Assembly (NCBI RefSeq): GCF_014192215.1
Contig: NZ_JACHXP010000006.1
Location: forward strand, 62,001-126,000
Origin: Halomonas cerina
GTDB taxonomy: Bacteria; Pseudomonadota; Gammaproteobacteria; Pseudomonadales; Halomonadaceae
DNA: 64,000 nt
Direction of reading: 5' to 3'
The notes beneath the pieces were generated by a model. The model was not told where the DNA came from, did no database searches, and worked only from the letters and a program-made list of their open reading frames with translations. The position numbers were made by a program, and so were the translations under genes. Shown one piece after another: positions 17,140 to 26,865 of the stretch (positions are counted from its first letter, which is position 1; every line of letters starts with the position of its first letter).

Positions 17140-17261
17140 CGGGTCTCCTTGCGTTGACAGGTGAACCCAAGCACACGCCTGGTTTCGGCAGGGGAAGGCC
17201 CCCTGCTGGAAGGAAATGCCCGCGCCGCGCCGCCGTGGGGGACAAGGCCGCGCAGCGCAGC

Positions 17262-18725
17262 TCAGCCGCCCTTGCCTTCCTTGACCCCCTTGGCGATACG
17301 CTCCCCGATGGTCTTGTCGATATTGCGCCAGTACTCGAAGGCGCGCTCCAGCACGGGCTCGGAGACGCCATCCAGGAGATGGCCGACGACATTGGACACC
17401 AGCCGGTCACGCTGGGCATCGTCCATCACCTTGTTGACCAGGGTATTGGGCTGGATGAAGTCGTCATCGTCCCGGTGCGGGGTATAAGGGGCACGCACGA
17501 AGTCGCCTTCCGTCGACCAGGTGGCCATCTCCGGGTAGCGTTCTCCATCGGCCTGCGGGCCGCCCTTGGAGTTGGGGGCATAGACCGGGTCGGTAGCGTT
17601 CTGCACGCGCATCACGCCGTCCTTGCTGTAGTTGTGCACCGGGCTTTTGGGCGCGTTGACCGGGATCTGCTTGTAGTTCACCCCCATGCGAGCCCGATGG
17701 GCGTCGGCATACGAAAACACGCGGGCGATCAGCATCTTGTCCGGGCTGATACCGATCCCCGGCACGAGGTTGTTGGGCTCGAAGGCCGCCTGCTCGATCT
17801 CGGTATGGAAGTCGGTCGGATTGCGATTCAGGGTCAGTCGCCCGACCTCGTGCAGCGGATAGTCGTCATGAGGCCAGATCTTGGTCAGGTCGAAGGGATT
17901 GAAGCGGTAGTCATCCGCTTCTGCGAACGGCATGACCTGGACCTTGAGCGTCCAACTGGGATAATCGCCGCGCTCGATCGCCTGAAACAGATCGCGCCGG
18001 TGGTAGTCGGCATCCTCGCCGGCGATCCGATCGGCCTCCTCCTGGGTGAGGCATTCGATGCCCTGGTCGGTCTTGAAGTGGTACTTGACCCAGAACTTCT
18101 CGCCTTGGGCGTTCACCCACATGTAGGTATGGCTGGTGTAGCCGTTCATGTTGCGCCAGGTCTTGGGGATGCCCCGATCCCCCATCAGCCAGGTCACCTG
18201 GTGGGCCGATTCCGGAGACAGCGTCCAGAAGTCCCACTGCATGTCGTGGTCACGCAGTCCCGAATCCGCCCGGCGCTTCTGTGAGCGGATAAAGTGCTGG
18301 AACTTCAGCGGGTCGCGGACGAAGAACACTGGGGTATTGTTCCCCACCATGTCGTAGTTGCCCTCGCTGGTGTAGAACTTGAGGGCAAAGCCGCGCGGGT
18401 CCCGCCAGGTATCGGGGCTGCCGCGTTCGCCGGCGACGGTGGAGAAGCGGATCACGGTGTCGGTCTTGGTGCCCGGCTGGAACACCGCCGCCCGGGTGTA
18501 CTGGCTGACATCCTGGGTGACCTCGAAGTGGCCGAAGGCGCCGCCCCCCTTGGCGTGCGGCTGACGCTCGGGAATCCGTTCCCGATTGAAGTTTGCCATC
18601 TGCTCGATCAGGTAGTGATCGTGGAGCAGGATCGGGCCGTTGGGCCCCACGGTGAGCGAGTGCTCGTCGCTGGAAACGGGAATCCCGGCATCGGTCGTCG
18701 TGGGTTTGCGGTTGTCGCTCGTCAC
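17262..18725 (-). CDS. katA: Monofunctional haem catalase (clade 3 size)
   Basis: A 487-residue small-subunit catalase. [15 protein letters not shown] contains the distal-pocket histidine, [11 protein letters not shown] carries the conserved distal asparagine region, and [14 protein letters not shown] is the proximal haem-ligand motif with the tyrosine. It degrades hydrogen peroxide in the cytoplasm. Length fits clade 3 enzymes (about 480-500), not the large HPII type. It is a single-gene unit. With AhpCF 6 kb away it gives the cell both low- and high-peroxide defences. I found no convincing OxyR site by eye. Confidence 0.93.
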   Translation of the reverse strand: MTSDNRKPTTTDAGIPVSSDEHSLTVGPNGPILLHDHYLIEQMANFNRERIPERQPHAKGGGAFGHFEVTQDVSQYTRAAVFQPGTKTDTVIRFSTVAGERGSPDTWRDPRGFALKFYTSEGNYDMVGNNTPVFFVRDPLKFQHFIRSQKRRADSGLRDHDMQWDFWTLSPESAHQVTWLMGDRGIPKTWRNMNGYTSHTYMWVNAQGEKFWVKYHFKTDQGIECLTQEEADRIAGEDADYHRRDLFQAIERGDYPSWTLKVQVMPFAEADDYRFNPFDLTKIWPHDDYPLHEVGRLTLNRNPTDFHTEIEQAAFEPNNLVPGIGISPDKMLIARVFSYADAHRARMGVNYKQIPVNAPKSPVHNYSKDGVMRVQNATDPVYAPNSKGGPQADGERYPEMATWSTEGDFVRAPYTPHRDDDDFIQPNTLVNKVMDDAQRDRLVSNVVGHLLDGVSEPVLERAFEYWRNIDKTIGERIAKGVKEGKGG

Positions 18726-18836
18726 TGTCGTACCTCCTCGGGTGGACTGCGAGGCACCGTTCGTGCCTTTATCAGAGGAGGTATAGTTTCCCCGGTCACA
18801 GGTTGTCCAACGTCGCCGACCTTCTCCTGTCGTGCC

Positions 18837-19640
18837 TCAGCCCGGTGAAGACGGCCGGCTCAGTCCCGACGCCTGGCGCAGCTCGCGCAGGGAGGGGCCG
18901 AGATCGTGCCCCAGTGACTCGATGCTGGGGCGGGCGTGATAGTAGCCCTGCTGACGCGTGATGCCGTGACAAGCCAGCCACAGAGCCTCCGCGCGGGTTT
19001 CCACGCCTTCTGCGATCACCTCTATCCCGAGCTCGTCAGCGAGTCCTTTCACGGCCCGCAACAGCGCCTGGCGACGGGGGTGAGCATCGCAGCCCATCAC
19101 CAGTGCGCGATCGATCTTGAGCGTGTCGGGGTGCAGGTCGGTCAGCAGGTCCAGGTTGGCGTAACCGTTGCCGAAGTCGTCCAGGGCGGTGGCGAACCCC
19201 ATGCTGTGGTAGCTGTCGATGATGTGCTTGAGGTGGGCCTGGTCGGTGACACGTTCGGTCTCGGTGAACTCGAAGACGATGCGTTCGGTGGGCCAGCCGA
19301 CCCGCTGCGAGACCTCGAGGGTTGCCTGGATGCATGCCGCCGGCGCGTAGACCGCGTTGGGCAGGAAGTTGATCGATAGGCGCTCCTGCATGCCCAGCCG
19401 GGCCGCCAGTTCGATGGCGCGCACGCGGCAGGCCTGGTCGAAGCGGTACAGCAGATCGTCGGTCACCCGAGAGAGCACGCTCCCGGCCGGCTCACCGTCT
19501 GGCCCTCGGACCAGCGCTTCAAAGCTGGTGACACGGGCTAGGGCCACATCGACGATGGGCTGGAAGGCCATGGTGAACGCGAAGGGCAGCACGCCCTCAC
19601 AGCGTCCGCAGTGGCCCTCCATCCGCGCGCAGTGGCTCAT
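18837..19640 (-). CDS. Stand-alone EAL-domain cyclic-di-GMP phosphodiesterase
   Basis: A 267-residue protein that is almost entirely EAL domain. SFEALVRG, SINFLPNAV, FEFTETE, ALDDFGNGYANLDLL, LKIDRALV and IAEGVET give a complete catalytic set, so activity is expected. The N-terminus carries three closely spaced cysteines (CARMEGHCGRC, residues 4-14) before the domain, which could bind a metal or be redox sensitive. It is divergent from the CBS-PAS-GGDEF-EAL gene, with 155 bases between the two starts. No membrane segment is visible. Confidence 0.87.
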   Translation of the reverse strand: MSHCARMEGHCGRCEGVLPFAFTMAFQPIVDVALARVTSFEALVRGPDGEPAGSVLSRVTDDLLYRFDQACRVRAIELAARLGMQERLSINFLPNAVYAPAACIQATLEVSQRVGWPTERIVFEFTETERVTDQAHLKHIIDSYHSMGFATALDDFGNGYANLDLLTDLHPDTLKIDRALVMGCDAHPRRQALLRAVKGLADELGIEVIAEGVETRAEALWLACHGITRQQGYYHARPSIESLGHDLGPSLRELRQASGLSRPSSPG

Positions 19641-19795
19641 GCTGGGGTCCTTGTTGATCGAAGCATTACCTGTACTCTTCAGAGTTAGATCTCAGTATAA
19701 CCGATGACATTTCTCATGCTTGCCGTCAAGATCGGCAGGCGGCGCCGTGCCCCATTGCTCCTTATAGGCATCAACGACGACATTGAAGAGATCCC

Positions 19796-21916
19796 ATGAC
19801 GCCAGACTTCCCCGTCGAACGCATCATGCAGACCGGCTTGCTCACCTGCCGGCGCGACACCCCCTTGAGCGAGGCCGCCGTCCGGATGGCCGAGCAGCAC
19901 GGCAGGGCGATGCTGGTCATGGAGGACGGACGGGTGCTGGGCATCTGGACGGAGCACGATAGCCTGTGCGTCGACGTCAACGATCCCGCTTCCCTGCAGA
20001 TACCCATCGAGCGGGTGATGCGCCAGCCGGTCGGCACCCTGCATCAGGCCACGACGATGGGCGAGGTGACCCAGCACCTCGACAGCGAAGGGGGCCACCA
20101 CTTCCTGGTGGTGAACGACGCAGGCGAGGTGGTCGGCCTGGTGGGCTTCCATGACCTGCTTGCCAGCGCCGGGTACCGCTACCTCAATGACCTGTGTGAG
20201 GCCCTGGCGCAGCGCGACCAGGCGCTGGACCAGTCGCGTCGCCACCTGCAACTGGTCGAACGAGTGATCGACGCCTCCCTGGAGGGCATTATCATCACCG
20301 ATGCCGAGACACGCATCGAGTTCGTCAACCCGGCCTTCACCCACATGACCGGCTATCGCCAGGAGGAGGTAGTGGGCCGCACCCCGGCGATGCTCTCCTC
20401 CGGTCGCCACGGCGCGGCCTTCTATCGCGCCATGTGGCGCGCCCTTCAGCAGCAGAGCCACTGGCGCGGCGAGATCTGGAATCGGCGCAAGGACGGCCAG
20501 CTCTACCTGGAGCTTCTGACCATTACCACCATCCGCAACGGTCAGGGCGAGGTAACCAACTACGCGGCTTTGTTCACCGACATCACCCATATTCGCGAGA
20601 ACGAGGAGCAGGTCCGCCGTCTGGCCTACTATGACCCCCTGACCCGGCTGCCCAACCGCCGCCTGCTGGAGGATCGCCTGGCCCTGGCGATCCGACACGC
20701 CCGTCGACAGCACCGGCGCCTGGCGGTGATCTTCCTCGACCTGGACCACTTTAAGCAGGTCAACGACTCCCTGGGCCATGCGCTGGGTGATGACCTGCTG
20801 CTCAAGGTTTCCCGTCGGCTGCGCGGTCAGCTGCGCGAGGACGACACCCTGGCACGGCTAGGCGGCGATAAGTTCATCGTGCTGGTCAACGAACTGATCG
20901 AGATCGACGAGGCCACCCGGGTGGCGCGGCGTCTGATCGAGTCGGTGAGTGCGCCCTTCGAGGTGGGCGGGCATCTCTTCCGGGTCGGCTGCAGCCTGGG
21001 CATCAGCGTCTATCCGGACGACGGTGACGGCGTGGAGACCCTGGTGCGCCATGCCGATGCCGCCATGTATCGCGCCAAGCAGGAAGGGCGCAACACCTAC
21101 CGGCTGTTCCGCGCCGAGATGCATCGCCAGGACCATCGCCGCCTGGCGCTGGAGACCGCCCTGCGCAACACCGCCGAGACCGGCGAAGGGCTGGCGGTGC
21201 ACTATCAGCCGCTGTTCGATCGTGATAGCGGTACGCTCCAGGGGGCCGAGGCGTTGCTGCGCTGGCACCCTTTCGAGTTCGGGCCCGTCTCGCCCGGTGA
21301 CTTCATCCCCCTGGCCGAGCGCTCGGGACTGATCTTGCCGCTGGGCGAACGGCTGATGCAGCTGGTGGCCGCTCAGCTGCGCGACTGGCGGACAGCAGGG
21401 CTCACGCCGCCGCCTATCGCCATCAACCTCTCGGCACGCCAGTTCTGGCAGGGCGACCTGGTGGATCGGGTCAAGGCGCTCTATCGGGAATATGACCTGC
21501 CACCCGGGCAGATCGGCTTCGAGCTCACCGAGAGCATCCTGCTCGATAAGCACCAGCAGGCGGTGGGCACCCTCGAGGCACTGCGGTCACTGGGCTGCCG
21601 GCTGGCCATCGACGACTTCGGTACCGGCTACTCCTCGCTGAGCTACCTGCAGGAACTGCCGGTGACGACCCTCAAGATCGACCGCAGCTTCATCCAGGGG
21701 CTGGGCGAGAATCGCGGCAGTGCGGCCATCGTCGCCGCGGTGACCGGCCTGGCCAAGGAGCTCGGCCTTCGGGTCGTGGCCGAAGGGGTGGAAACCGAGG
21801 CGCAGCGCCAGGCGCTCTCCCGCTATCACGTCAATCTGATCCAGGGCTTCCTCACCGGTCGTCCGGTGGATGCCGCTACCTTTGCTAGGGATTACCTGTC
21901 CCAGCTAAAGGCGTGA
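19796..21916 (+). CDS. CBS-PAS-GGDEF-EAL protein with degenerate GGDEF
   Basis: A 706-residue protein. Residues ~1-125 are a pair of CBS domains (nucleotide-sensing type), ~150-270 a PAS/PAC unit, ~280-440 GGDEF and ~450-700 EAL. The GGDEF signature reads GGDKF: the catalytic glutamate is lysine, so cyclase activity is doubtful and the domain may instead bind GTP and regulate. The EAL half is intact (GAEALLRW, AINLSARQFW, FELTES, IDDFGTGYSSL, LKIDRSF, AEGVET). Net phosphodiesterase function is inferred, perhaps tuned by adenine nucleotides through the CBS pair. It ends with a strong terminator. Confidence 0.88.
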   Translation: MTPDFPVERIMQTGLLTCRRDTPLSEAAVRMAEQHGRAMLVMEDGRVLGIWTEHDSLCVDVNDPASLQIPIERVMRQPVGTLHQATTMGEVTQHLDSEGGHHFLVVNDAGEVVGLVGFHDLLASAGYRYLNDLCEALAQRDQALDQSRRHLQLVERVIDASLEGIIITDAETRIEFVNPAFTHMTGYRQEEVVGRTPAMLSSGRHGAAFYRAMWRALQQQSHWRGEIWNRRKDGQLYLELLTITTIRNGQGEVTNYAALFTDITHIRENEEQVRRLAYYDPLTRLPNRRLLEDRLALAIRHARRQHRRLAVIFLDLDHFKQVNDSLGHALGDDLLLKVSRRLRGQLREDDTLARLGGDKFIVLVNELIEIDEATRVARRLIESVSAPFEVGGHLFRVGCSLGISVYPDDGDGVETLVRHADAAMYRAKQEGRNTYRLFRAEMHRQDHRRLALETALRNTAETGEGLAVHYQPLFDRDSGTLQGAEALLRWHPFEFGPVSPGDFIPLAERSGLILPLGERLMQLVAAQLRDWRTAGLTPPPIAINLSARQFWQGDLVDRVKALYREYDLPPGQIGFELTESILLDKHQQAVGTLEALRSLGCRLAIDDFGTGYSSLSYLQELPVTTLKIDRSFIQGLGENRGSAAIVAAVTGLAKELGLRVVAEGVETEAQRQALSRYHVNLIQGFLTGRPVDAATFARDYLSQLKA

Positions 21917-22009
21917 CAACCCCTGATGCTGGCGATGACAGGCGCTGGGCATCGCGCTATGCTTCGTCGCGGTGTCGCCATGTCGAGACGCCCCTCTCCG
22001 GCGACATCG

Positions 22010-22033
22010 CCCCGGCTTCGGCCGGGGTTTTTT
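22010..22033 (+). terminator. Rho-independent terminator after the CBS-PAS-GGDEF-EAL gene
   Basis: CCCCGGC (22010-22016), TTCG tetraloop, GCCGGGG (22021-22027), six T. Confidence 0.88.
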
Positions 22034-22181
22034 CCTCGTGTCTCGCGATGCTCGACAGCGGGCGGCATGGCGACAATACTGTGATACAGTAAGATACATT
22101 GAGTAACCCTTTCATCCGGTAACTGTCATGCCACCGTGATGGCATACCGTCCTCGTCCCTGGTTTCGGGAGGGCTCCTGTC

Positions 22182-22700
22182 ATGATGTTCGCCCCTGCCA
22201 TTGTGACGCAGTTGGCCTGGCCATGGACGCGCCCCGCCGGCTGGCGCCTGCTTCTTCTGCTGGTCCTGGTCGGTCAGCCTCTGGCCGAAGCCGGCGCCGC
22301 GTCTCCGGTCCTGACCCTGTGGAAAGGTCTCGAGCGCCAGCCACTCTCGCTTGACGCGATCGAGCGCGGCGGTCTTCAGCATGTGCAGATACGCCATCCC
22401 GAGGGGCTTCAGGGTCGGTTCTCCGGCGTCTGGCTGGATGACTTCCTGGCGGCCCATGGGCTGGCCAAGGCCCGACGCGTGCGCTTCGTCGCCCATGATG
22501 GCTACACGACCTTCCTCACCCCGGCACAGCGCCGCGAGAAGGCCTACCTGCTGGTGACTCGCCTGGCGGGCCAGCCGCTGGACCCTGATCGGCTGGGCCC
22601 GCTGATGCTGGTGGTTCCCGAAGACGCCGAGGCCGTGCTGGCGGGACTGGCGCCGATGACCCGCTGGATCTGGGCGATCCGGGAGATCCGCAGCCGGTGA
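22182..22700 (+). CDS. Secreted molybdopterin-binding-fold (PF00174-like) protein, probable sensor partner
   Basis: A 172-residue protein with a signal peptide (hydrophobic core LLLLLVLVGQ, cleavage near AEAGAAS). The mature part has the pattern of oxidoreductase molybdopterin-binding domains: GRFSGVWLDDFLAAHG, RFVAHDGYTTF, LGPLMLVVPEDAE and a Trp-rich end (RWIWAIREI). It has no cysteine, so the molybdenum ligand of sulfite oxidases is missing and catalysis is unlikely. Its stop overlaps the GTG start of a membrane GGDEF gene by four bases. Such pairs occur in other gammaproteobacteria, and a periplasmic ligand-binding role for the cyclase is inferred. GGGAGGG lies upstream of the start. Confidence 0.75.
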   Translation: MMFAPAIVTQLAWPWTRPAGWRLLLLLVLVGQPLAEAGAASPVLTLWKGLERQPLSLDAIERGGLQHVQIRHPEGLQGRFSGVWLDDFLAAHGLAKARRVRFVAHDGYTTFLTPAQRREKAYLLVTRLAGQPLDPDRLGPLMLVVPEDAEAVLAGLAPMTRWIWAIREIRSR

Positions 22701-23860
22701 ACGCAGCGTCGAGCCGGCACCTGCAACGCCGCCTGCAGCTGGCTTTCGGCGTGATCGTTACGGTGTGTACCCTGGCGCTCCTCTACTACGTCGCCCAGGC
22801 ACGCCAGCACGTGGGGGCCGACTACACGGCCATGGTGACTGACGTGGTGCGGGCGCAACAGGATCCCGTACAGCTTCGTCAGGCCCTGGAGTCCCTGGTC
22901 GATGGCGCGGCCCCGCCTCCCCTTGAGCGGCTCGAGGCGCTGCTGTGGCGCATCCCCCGGCGGATCGAGAGCCTGCGACGGCAGCTGCACCGCAGCGATC
23001 TGGCCGCCGAGGATTACGCGTCGCTGCTCGAGGAACTGGAGCGTGCGGCGGACCGCTTGCCGGTCCTGGAGGCCACCGTGGCCCGATGGGGACAGAATGC
23101 GCCCGAGGCGCGAAGCACCGAGGCCCTGCTGGCTCAGGGTCTGGCGGTCGAGTCGGACCTGGCCTGGGCCTACAGCGAGCTCAACGAGCGGCTCCACCAG
23201 GCCTCGGCCGACCAGCGTCGGCTGATGGAGCGACTGACCCTGGCCGTGGGAATGCTGCTGGCGCTGCTGGTATTCGCCGTGGGGGCGGTGATGCTGATGC
23301 TGCTGCGCCTCCATCAACAGCGCGAGGCGATGCGCCACCAAAGCCGGGTCGACGCGCTGACCGGTCTGGCCAACCGCCGTCGGCTGCAAGAGGCGGCCGA
23401 GGAAGCCTTCGCGCGCCGCCAGCGTCACCCCTCGCCGCTCGGCTTGATCCTGCTCGACCTGGACCACTTCAAGACCATCAACGACGCCTACGGCCATCCC
23501 GTCGGCGATGGGGTGCTGGCCAGCTTCGCCGCCACCCTGCAGCACCAGGTGCGCCGAGGCGATATCGTCGCGCGCATGGGTGGCGAGGAGTTCGCCATCC
23601 TGATGCCAGAGAGCGATCTCGAGGCAGGCCGTCTCCTGGCCGAGCGGATTCGTCTCGCGACCCGGGCCATGAGGCTGTCGGGCCAGGCGGCCGGGCATCG
23701 GCTCACGGTCAGTATCGGTGTCGCCGAGGCCTGGGACGACGAGGGGTTCGATGGTCTCTATCGCCGGGCGGACCAGGGGCTCTATCATGCCAAGGCCCGG
23801 GGGCGGGATCGGATAGAGGCCGCGTCGACTCCGCGCCTGAGTCAAGCCGCCAAAAGTTGA
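22697..23860 (+). CDS. Membrane-bound diguanylate cyclase
   Basis: A 387-residue protein with a GTG start overlapping the previous stop (GTGA). Membrane segments at about 13-33 and 185-207 bracket a helical periplasmic region of ~150 residues. The GGDEF domain follows (SRVDALTGLANRRRL, ARMGGEEFAILMPE), with a RRGD inhibitory site five residues upstream, so it should be an active, feedback-inhibited cyclase. The tight coupling with the periplasmic PF00174-like protein suggests the two form one sensing unit. Confidence 0.88.
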   Translation: MNAASSRHLQRRLQLAFGVIVTVCTLALLYYVAQARQHVGADYTAMVTDVVRAQQDPVQLRQALESLVDGAAPPPLERLEALLWRIPRRIESLRRQLHRSDLAAEDYASLLEELERAADRLPVLEATVARWGQNAPEARSTEALLAQGLAVESDLAWAYSELNERLHQASADQRRLMERLTLAVGMLLALLVFAVGAVMLMLLRLHQQREAMRHQSRVDALTGLANRRRLQEAAEEAFARRQRHPSPLGLILLDLDHFKTINDAYGHPVGDGVLASFAATLQHQVRRGDIVARMGGEEFAILMPESDLEAGRLLAERIRLATRAMRLSGQAAGHRLTVSIGVAEAWDDEGFDGLYRRADQGLYHAKARGRDRIEAASTPRLSQAAKS

Positions 23861-23954
23861 CGCGGGTCGTGTCGGCCGCGGATTGCCCTTCCCGTCACGG
23901 GGACGGCCCGTTACGCTGCCGCTCACGCTATCATTCATGACTCGGAGGAGTGCC

Positions 23955-24347
23955 GTGGCCATTTCCCGCTTCAGCGACCTGCTCGACGAGGCGCGTCGAC
24001 AGCCCGATCCCCAGCACCTGCTGTTCGTCTTCACTCATGCCGAGCTGCCGGATCATCCCAGCGAGGCGCAGCGTCACCGCTTCGAGCAGGGTGAGGGTGG
24101 GGTGCTGACCCCGGTGCTGTGTGTCGACAAGGCCCCGGAGGCGCTGACCGACATGGCGGCCCTGGTGGAGGAGTCGCGCGCGACCGGCATCGACTGGGAC
24201 ATCGTCTTCGTGGCCGCCCTGGCCGGGGAGGGGGCCGAGGCACAGGCCGAGCACCACCTGAACCGCATGGTGGAGTCGCTGAAGATGGGCAACATCGAAT
24301 CCTTTCTGGCCTTCGACCGCCAGGGCGAGGCAGTCAGCATCGGCTGA
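23955..24347 (+). CDS. Conserved protein of unknown function, often labelled ribonucleotide reductase subunit alpha
   Basis: A 130-residue protein starting at GTG 23955, chosen because GGAGGAG lies just upstream; an ATG at 23937 would overlap that ribosome site. The sequence begins AISRFSDLLDEARRQPDPQ and contains LLFVFTHAELP, GGVLTPVLCVDK and WDIVFVAALAG. Proteins of this pattern in pseudomonads carry the name ribonucleotide reductase subunit alpha, but nothing here resembles a reductase: there is no radical, cysteine-pair or nucleotide-binding motif. I cannot assign a function. It lies just ahead of ahpC. Confidence 0.72.
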   Translation: MAISRFSDLLDEARRQPDPQHLLFVFTHAELPDHPSEAQRHRFEQGEGGVLTPVLCVDKAPEALTDMAALVEESRATGIDWDIVFVAALAGEGAEAQAEHHLNRMVESLKMGNIESFLAFDRQGEAVSIG

Positions 24348-24484
24348 CCAGATTGCGCCGGTCATCGCCATAGGGTTGAATTATCATGCCCATGGCACCA
24401 TTCAATTTAGCCTATCCCGCATTCCGGGATACCATGTGCCCCGTATTCGGAACACATCCACCCACATCAAGGAGCCATTACCTG

Positions 24485-25048
24485 ATGTCACTGCTGAACA
24501 CCGAAGTCAAGCCGTTCAAAGCCACTGCCTACCATAACGGCGAGTTCGTCGACGTGTCCGAGGAGAACCTCAAGGGTCAGTGGAGCGTCTTCTTCTTCTA
24601 TCCGGCCGACTTCACCTTCGTCTGCCCCACCGAGCTGGGCGACCTGCAGGACAACTATGAGGCGTTCAAGGCGCTGGGCGTCGAGATCTACGGTGTCTCC
24701 ACCGACACCCACTTCACCCACAAGGCGTGGCACGACAGCTCCGAGACCATCAACAAGCTGCAGTACCCGATGCTGGCCGACCCGACTCATGCCATCTCGC
24801 GTAACTTCGAAGTGCTGATCGAAGATGCCGGCATCGCCGAGCGCGGCACCTTCGTGGTCGACCCCGACGGCAAGATCCAGATCATCGAGCTGAACGCCGG
24901 CAACATCGGCCGTAACGCCGAGGAGCTGCTGCGCAAGGTCAAGGCCGCCCAGCACGTGCGCGCCAACCCGAACGAAGTTTGCCCGGCCAAGTGGGAAGAA
25001 GGCGAAGAGACCCTCTCTCCCTCTCTGGACCTGGTCGGCAAGATCTAA
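24485..25048 (+). CDS. ahpC: Alkyl hydroperoxide reductase subunit C (2-Cys peroxiredoxin)
   Basis: A 187-residue typical 2-Cys peroxiredoxin. Peroxidatic C47 lies in [10 protein letters not shown] and resolving C166 in [18 protein letters not shown] and the GGLG-type loop region ([10 protein letters not shown] follows) match the AhpC/Prx1 group. I start at ATG 24485, with AAGGAG ten bases upstream; an ATG at 24386 would give a 33-residue extension absent from the family. It reduces hydrogen peroxide, alkyl peroxides and peroxynitrite and is recycled by AhpF, encoded 172 bases downstream. Confidence 0.95.
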   Translation: MSLLNTEVKPFKATAYHNGEFVDVSEENLKGQWSVFFFYPADFTFVCPTELGDLQDNYEAFKALGVEIYGVSTDTHFTHKAWHDSSETINKLQYPMLADPTHAISRNFEVLIEDAGIAERGTFVVDPDGKIQIIELNAGNIGRNAEELLRKVKAAQHVRANPNEVCPAKWEEGEETLSPSLDLVGKI

Positions 25049-25094
25049 GCGATCTGCCCTGCCGGCGAGGCCTGCCTCGGCCTCGCCCGTCCCT

Positions 25095-25124
25095 GCCCGG
25101 GCATCTCCCGCCCGGGCCTTGTTT
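25095..25124 (+). terminator. Attenuator-like hairpin between ahpC and ahpF
   Basis: GCCCGGGC (25095-25102), seven-base loop, GCCCGGGC (25110-25117), then CTTGTTT. A weak T-tract suggests partial termination, which would make more AhpC than AhpF. Confidence 0.55.
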
Positions 25125-25219
25125 CAGGAAACATGAGCGACAGCGACACACCGATGGTGCTCGCGAGGCTTCCTCATGTCTCCGCATTCGTAACCCGAAC
25201 ATGAAGGAATGCCGCTGTC

Positions 25220-26776
25220 ATGTTGGACGAGACTCTGAAAAGCCAGCTTAAAGCCTATCTGCAGAAGGTCACTCAGCCGTTCGAGATCGTCGCGTCCCTC
25301 GATGACGGCGACAAGTCCAAGGAGCTCCATGGGCTGCTCCGCGACATCGTCGGCCTGACCGACAAAATCACCCTGAAGACCGATGGCGATGCCCCGCGCA
25401 AGCCCTCCTTCGCCATCAACCGTCCCGGCGAGCAGACCGGCGTGGTGTTCGCCGGCATCCCCATGGGCCACGAGTTCACCTCGCTGGTGCTGGCCCTGCT
25501 GCAGGTCGGGGGGCATCCGCCCAAGACCTCGGACGAGGTGATCGAACAGATCAAGGGCCTCGAGGGTGAGCTTAACTTCGAGACCTACTTCTCGCTGTCC
25601 TGCCAGAATTGCCCGGATGTGGTCCAGGCGCTGAACCTGATGGCGATCCTCAACCCCAACGTCCACCACGTGGCCATCGACGGCGCGCTGTTCAAGGACG
25701 AGGTCGAGGCCCGTGAGGTGATGTCGGTGCCGAGCATCTACCTCAACGGCGAGCCCTTCGACCAGGGCCGCATGAGCCTCGAGCAGATCCTGGCCAAGGT
25801 GGACACCGGGGCCGCCAAGCGCGAAGCCGCCAAGCTCAACGACAAGGCGCCGTTCGACACCCTGATGATCGGTGGGGGCCCGGCCGGCGCCGCCGCGGCC
25901 GTCTATGCCGCCCGCAAGGGCATCCGCACCGGCGTGGCGGCGGAGCGCTTCGGCGGCCAGGTCCTCGACACCATGGGGATCGAGAACCTCATCTCCGTGC
26001 CTCACACCGAGGGCCCCAAGCTGGCCGCGGCGCTGGAGGAGCACGTCAAGGAGTACGAGGTCGACATCATGAACCTGCAGCGGGCGGTCAAGCTGGTGCC
26101 GTCCCCCCAGCCCGGCGGTGAGCACGAGGTGCAGTTCGCGTCCGGCGCCAGTCTCAAGGCGAAGACCCTGGTGCTGGCCACCGGCGCCCGCTGGCGCGAG
26201 ATGGGCGTACCCGGCGAGGCCGAGTACCGCAACAAGGGCGTGGCCTACTGCCCCCACTGCGACGGCCCCTTGTTCAAGGGCAAGCGGGTGGCGGTGATCG
26301 GCGGCGGCAACTCGGGTGTCGAGGCGGCCATCGACCTGGCCGGCCTGGTGGCCGAGGTCACCCTGATCGAGTTCATGGACGAGCTGCGCGCCGACGACGT
26401 GCTGCAGAAAAAGCTCGCCAGCCTGCCCAATGTCGAGGTCATCAAGGGCGCGCGGACCACCGAAGTGAACGGCGACGGCAAGCGCGTCACCGGCCTGACC
26501 TATGAGGAGCGCGCCAGCGGCGAGCTCAAGACGCTCGACCTGGAGGGTATCTTCGTGCAGATCGGCCTGGTGCCCAACACCGAATGGCTGCAGGAGTCGC
26601 CCATCGAGCTCTCCGAGCGCGGCGAGATCATCGTCGACGCGCGCGGCATGACCTCGATCCCCGGCATCTTCGCCGCCGGCGACGTGACCACCGTGCCCTA
26701 CAAGCAGATCGTCATCGCCCTGGGCGAGGGCTCGAGGGCGGCTCTGGGGGCTTTCGATTACCTGATCCGCAGCTGA
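25220..26776 (+). CDS. ahpF: Alkyl hydroperoxide reductase subunit F
   Basis: A 518-residue flavoprotein. The N-terminal tandem thioredoxin-fold domain carries the CQNC redox pair (C128, C131), which passes electrons to AhpC. The thioredoxin-reductase-like part begins near residue 212 with the FAD loop [11 protein letters not shown], has the active pair CPHC (C344, C347), the NADH loop [12 protein letters not shown], and ends with [15 protein letters not shown]. Organisation and length match E. coli AhpF. It lies behind ahpC with an attenuator between. Confidence 0.96.
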   Translation: MLDETLKSQLKAYLQKVTQPFEIVASLDDGDKSKELHGLLRDIVGLTDKITLKTDGDAPRKPSFAINRPGEQTGVVFAGIPMGHEFTSLVLALLQVGGHPPKTSDEVIEQIKGLEGELNFETYFSLSCQNCPDVVQALNLMAILNPNVHHVAIDGALFKDEVEAREVMSVPSIYLNGEPFDQGRMSLEQILAKVDTGAAKREAAKLNDKAPFDTLMIGGGPAGAAAAVYAARKGIRTGVAAERFGGQVLDTMGIENLISVPHTEGPKLAAALEEHVKEYEVDIMNLQRAVKLVPSPQPGGEHEVQFASGASLKAKTLVLATGARWREMGVPGEAEYRNKGVAYCPHCDGPLFKGKRVAVIGGGNSGVEAAIDLAGLVAEVTLIEFMDELRADDVLQKKLASLPNVEVIKGARTTEVNGDGKRVTGLTYEERASGELKTLDLEGIFVQIGLVPNTEWLQESPIELSERGEIIVDARGMTSIPGIFAAGDVTTVPYKQIVIALGEGSRAALGAFDYLIRS

Positions 26777-26817
26777 TTGATCGCTCCGGGCGTCCTCGAC
26801 GTCCACGGGCACCCCCT

Positions 26818-26854
26818 CCAGCGCCCCCACCGGTTCGACCGGCGGGGGCGCTGG
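26818..26854. terminator. Strong hairpin between convergent ahpF and the next gene
   Basis: CCAGCGCCCCC (26818-26828) pairs with GGGGGCGCTGG (26844-26854), and CCGGT/ACCGG form the inner stem around TCG. No T-run on either side, but the position between convergent genes suits termination. Confidence 0.6.
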
Positions 26855-26865
26855 CCTGTGGGCCG

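Noticed and set aside
17140..17261. A gene or small RNA between the phosphatase and catalase
   Set aside because: Only 122 bases, no ribosome site, no convincing hairpin plus T-tract.
25124..26830. A 568-residue minus-strand frame opposite ahpF
   Set aside because: Shadow of ahpF, which has both redox-active cysteine pairs and the FAD and NADH loops.
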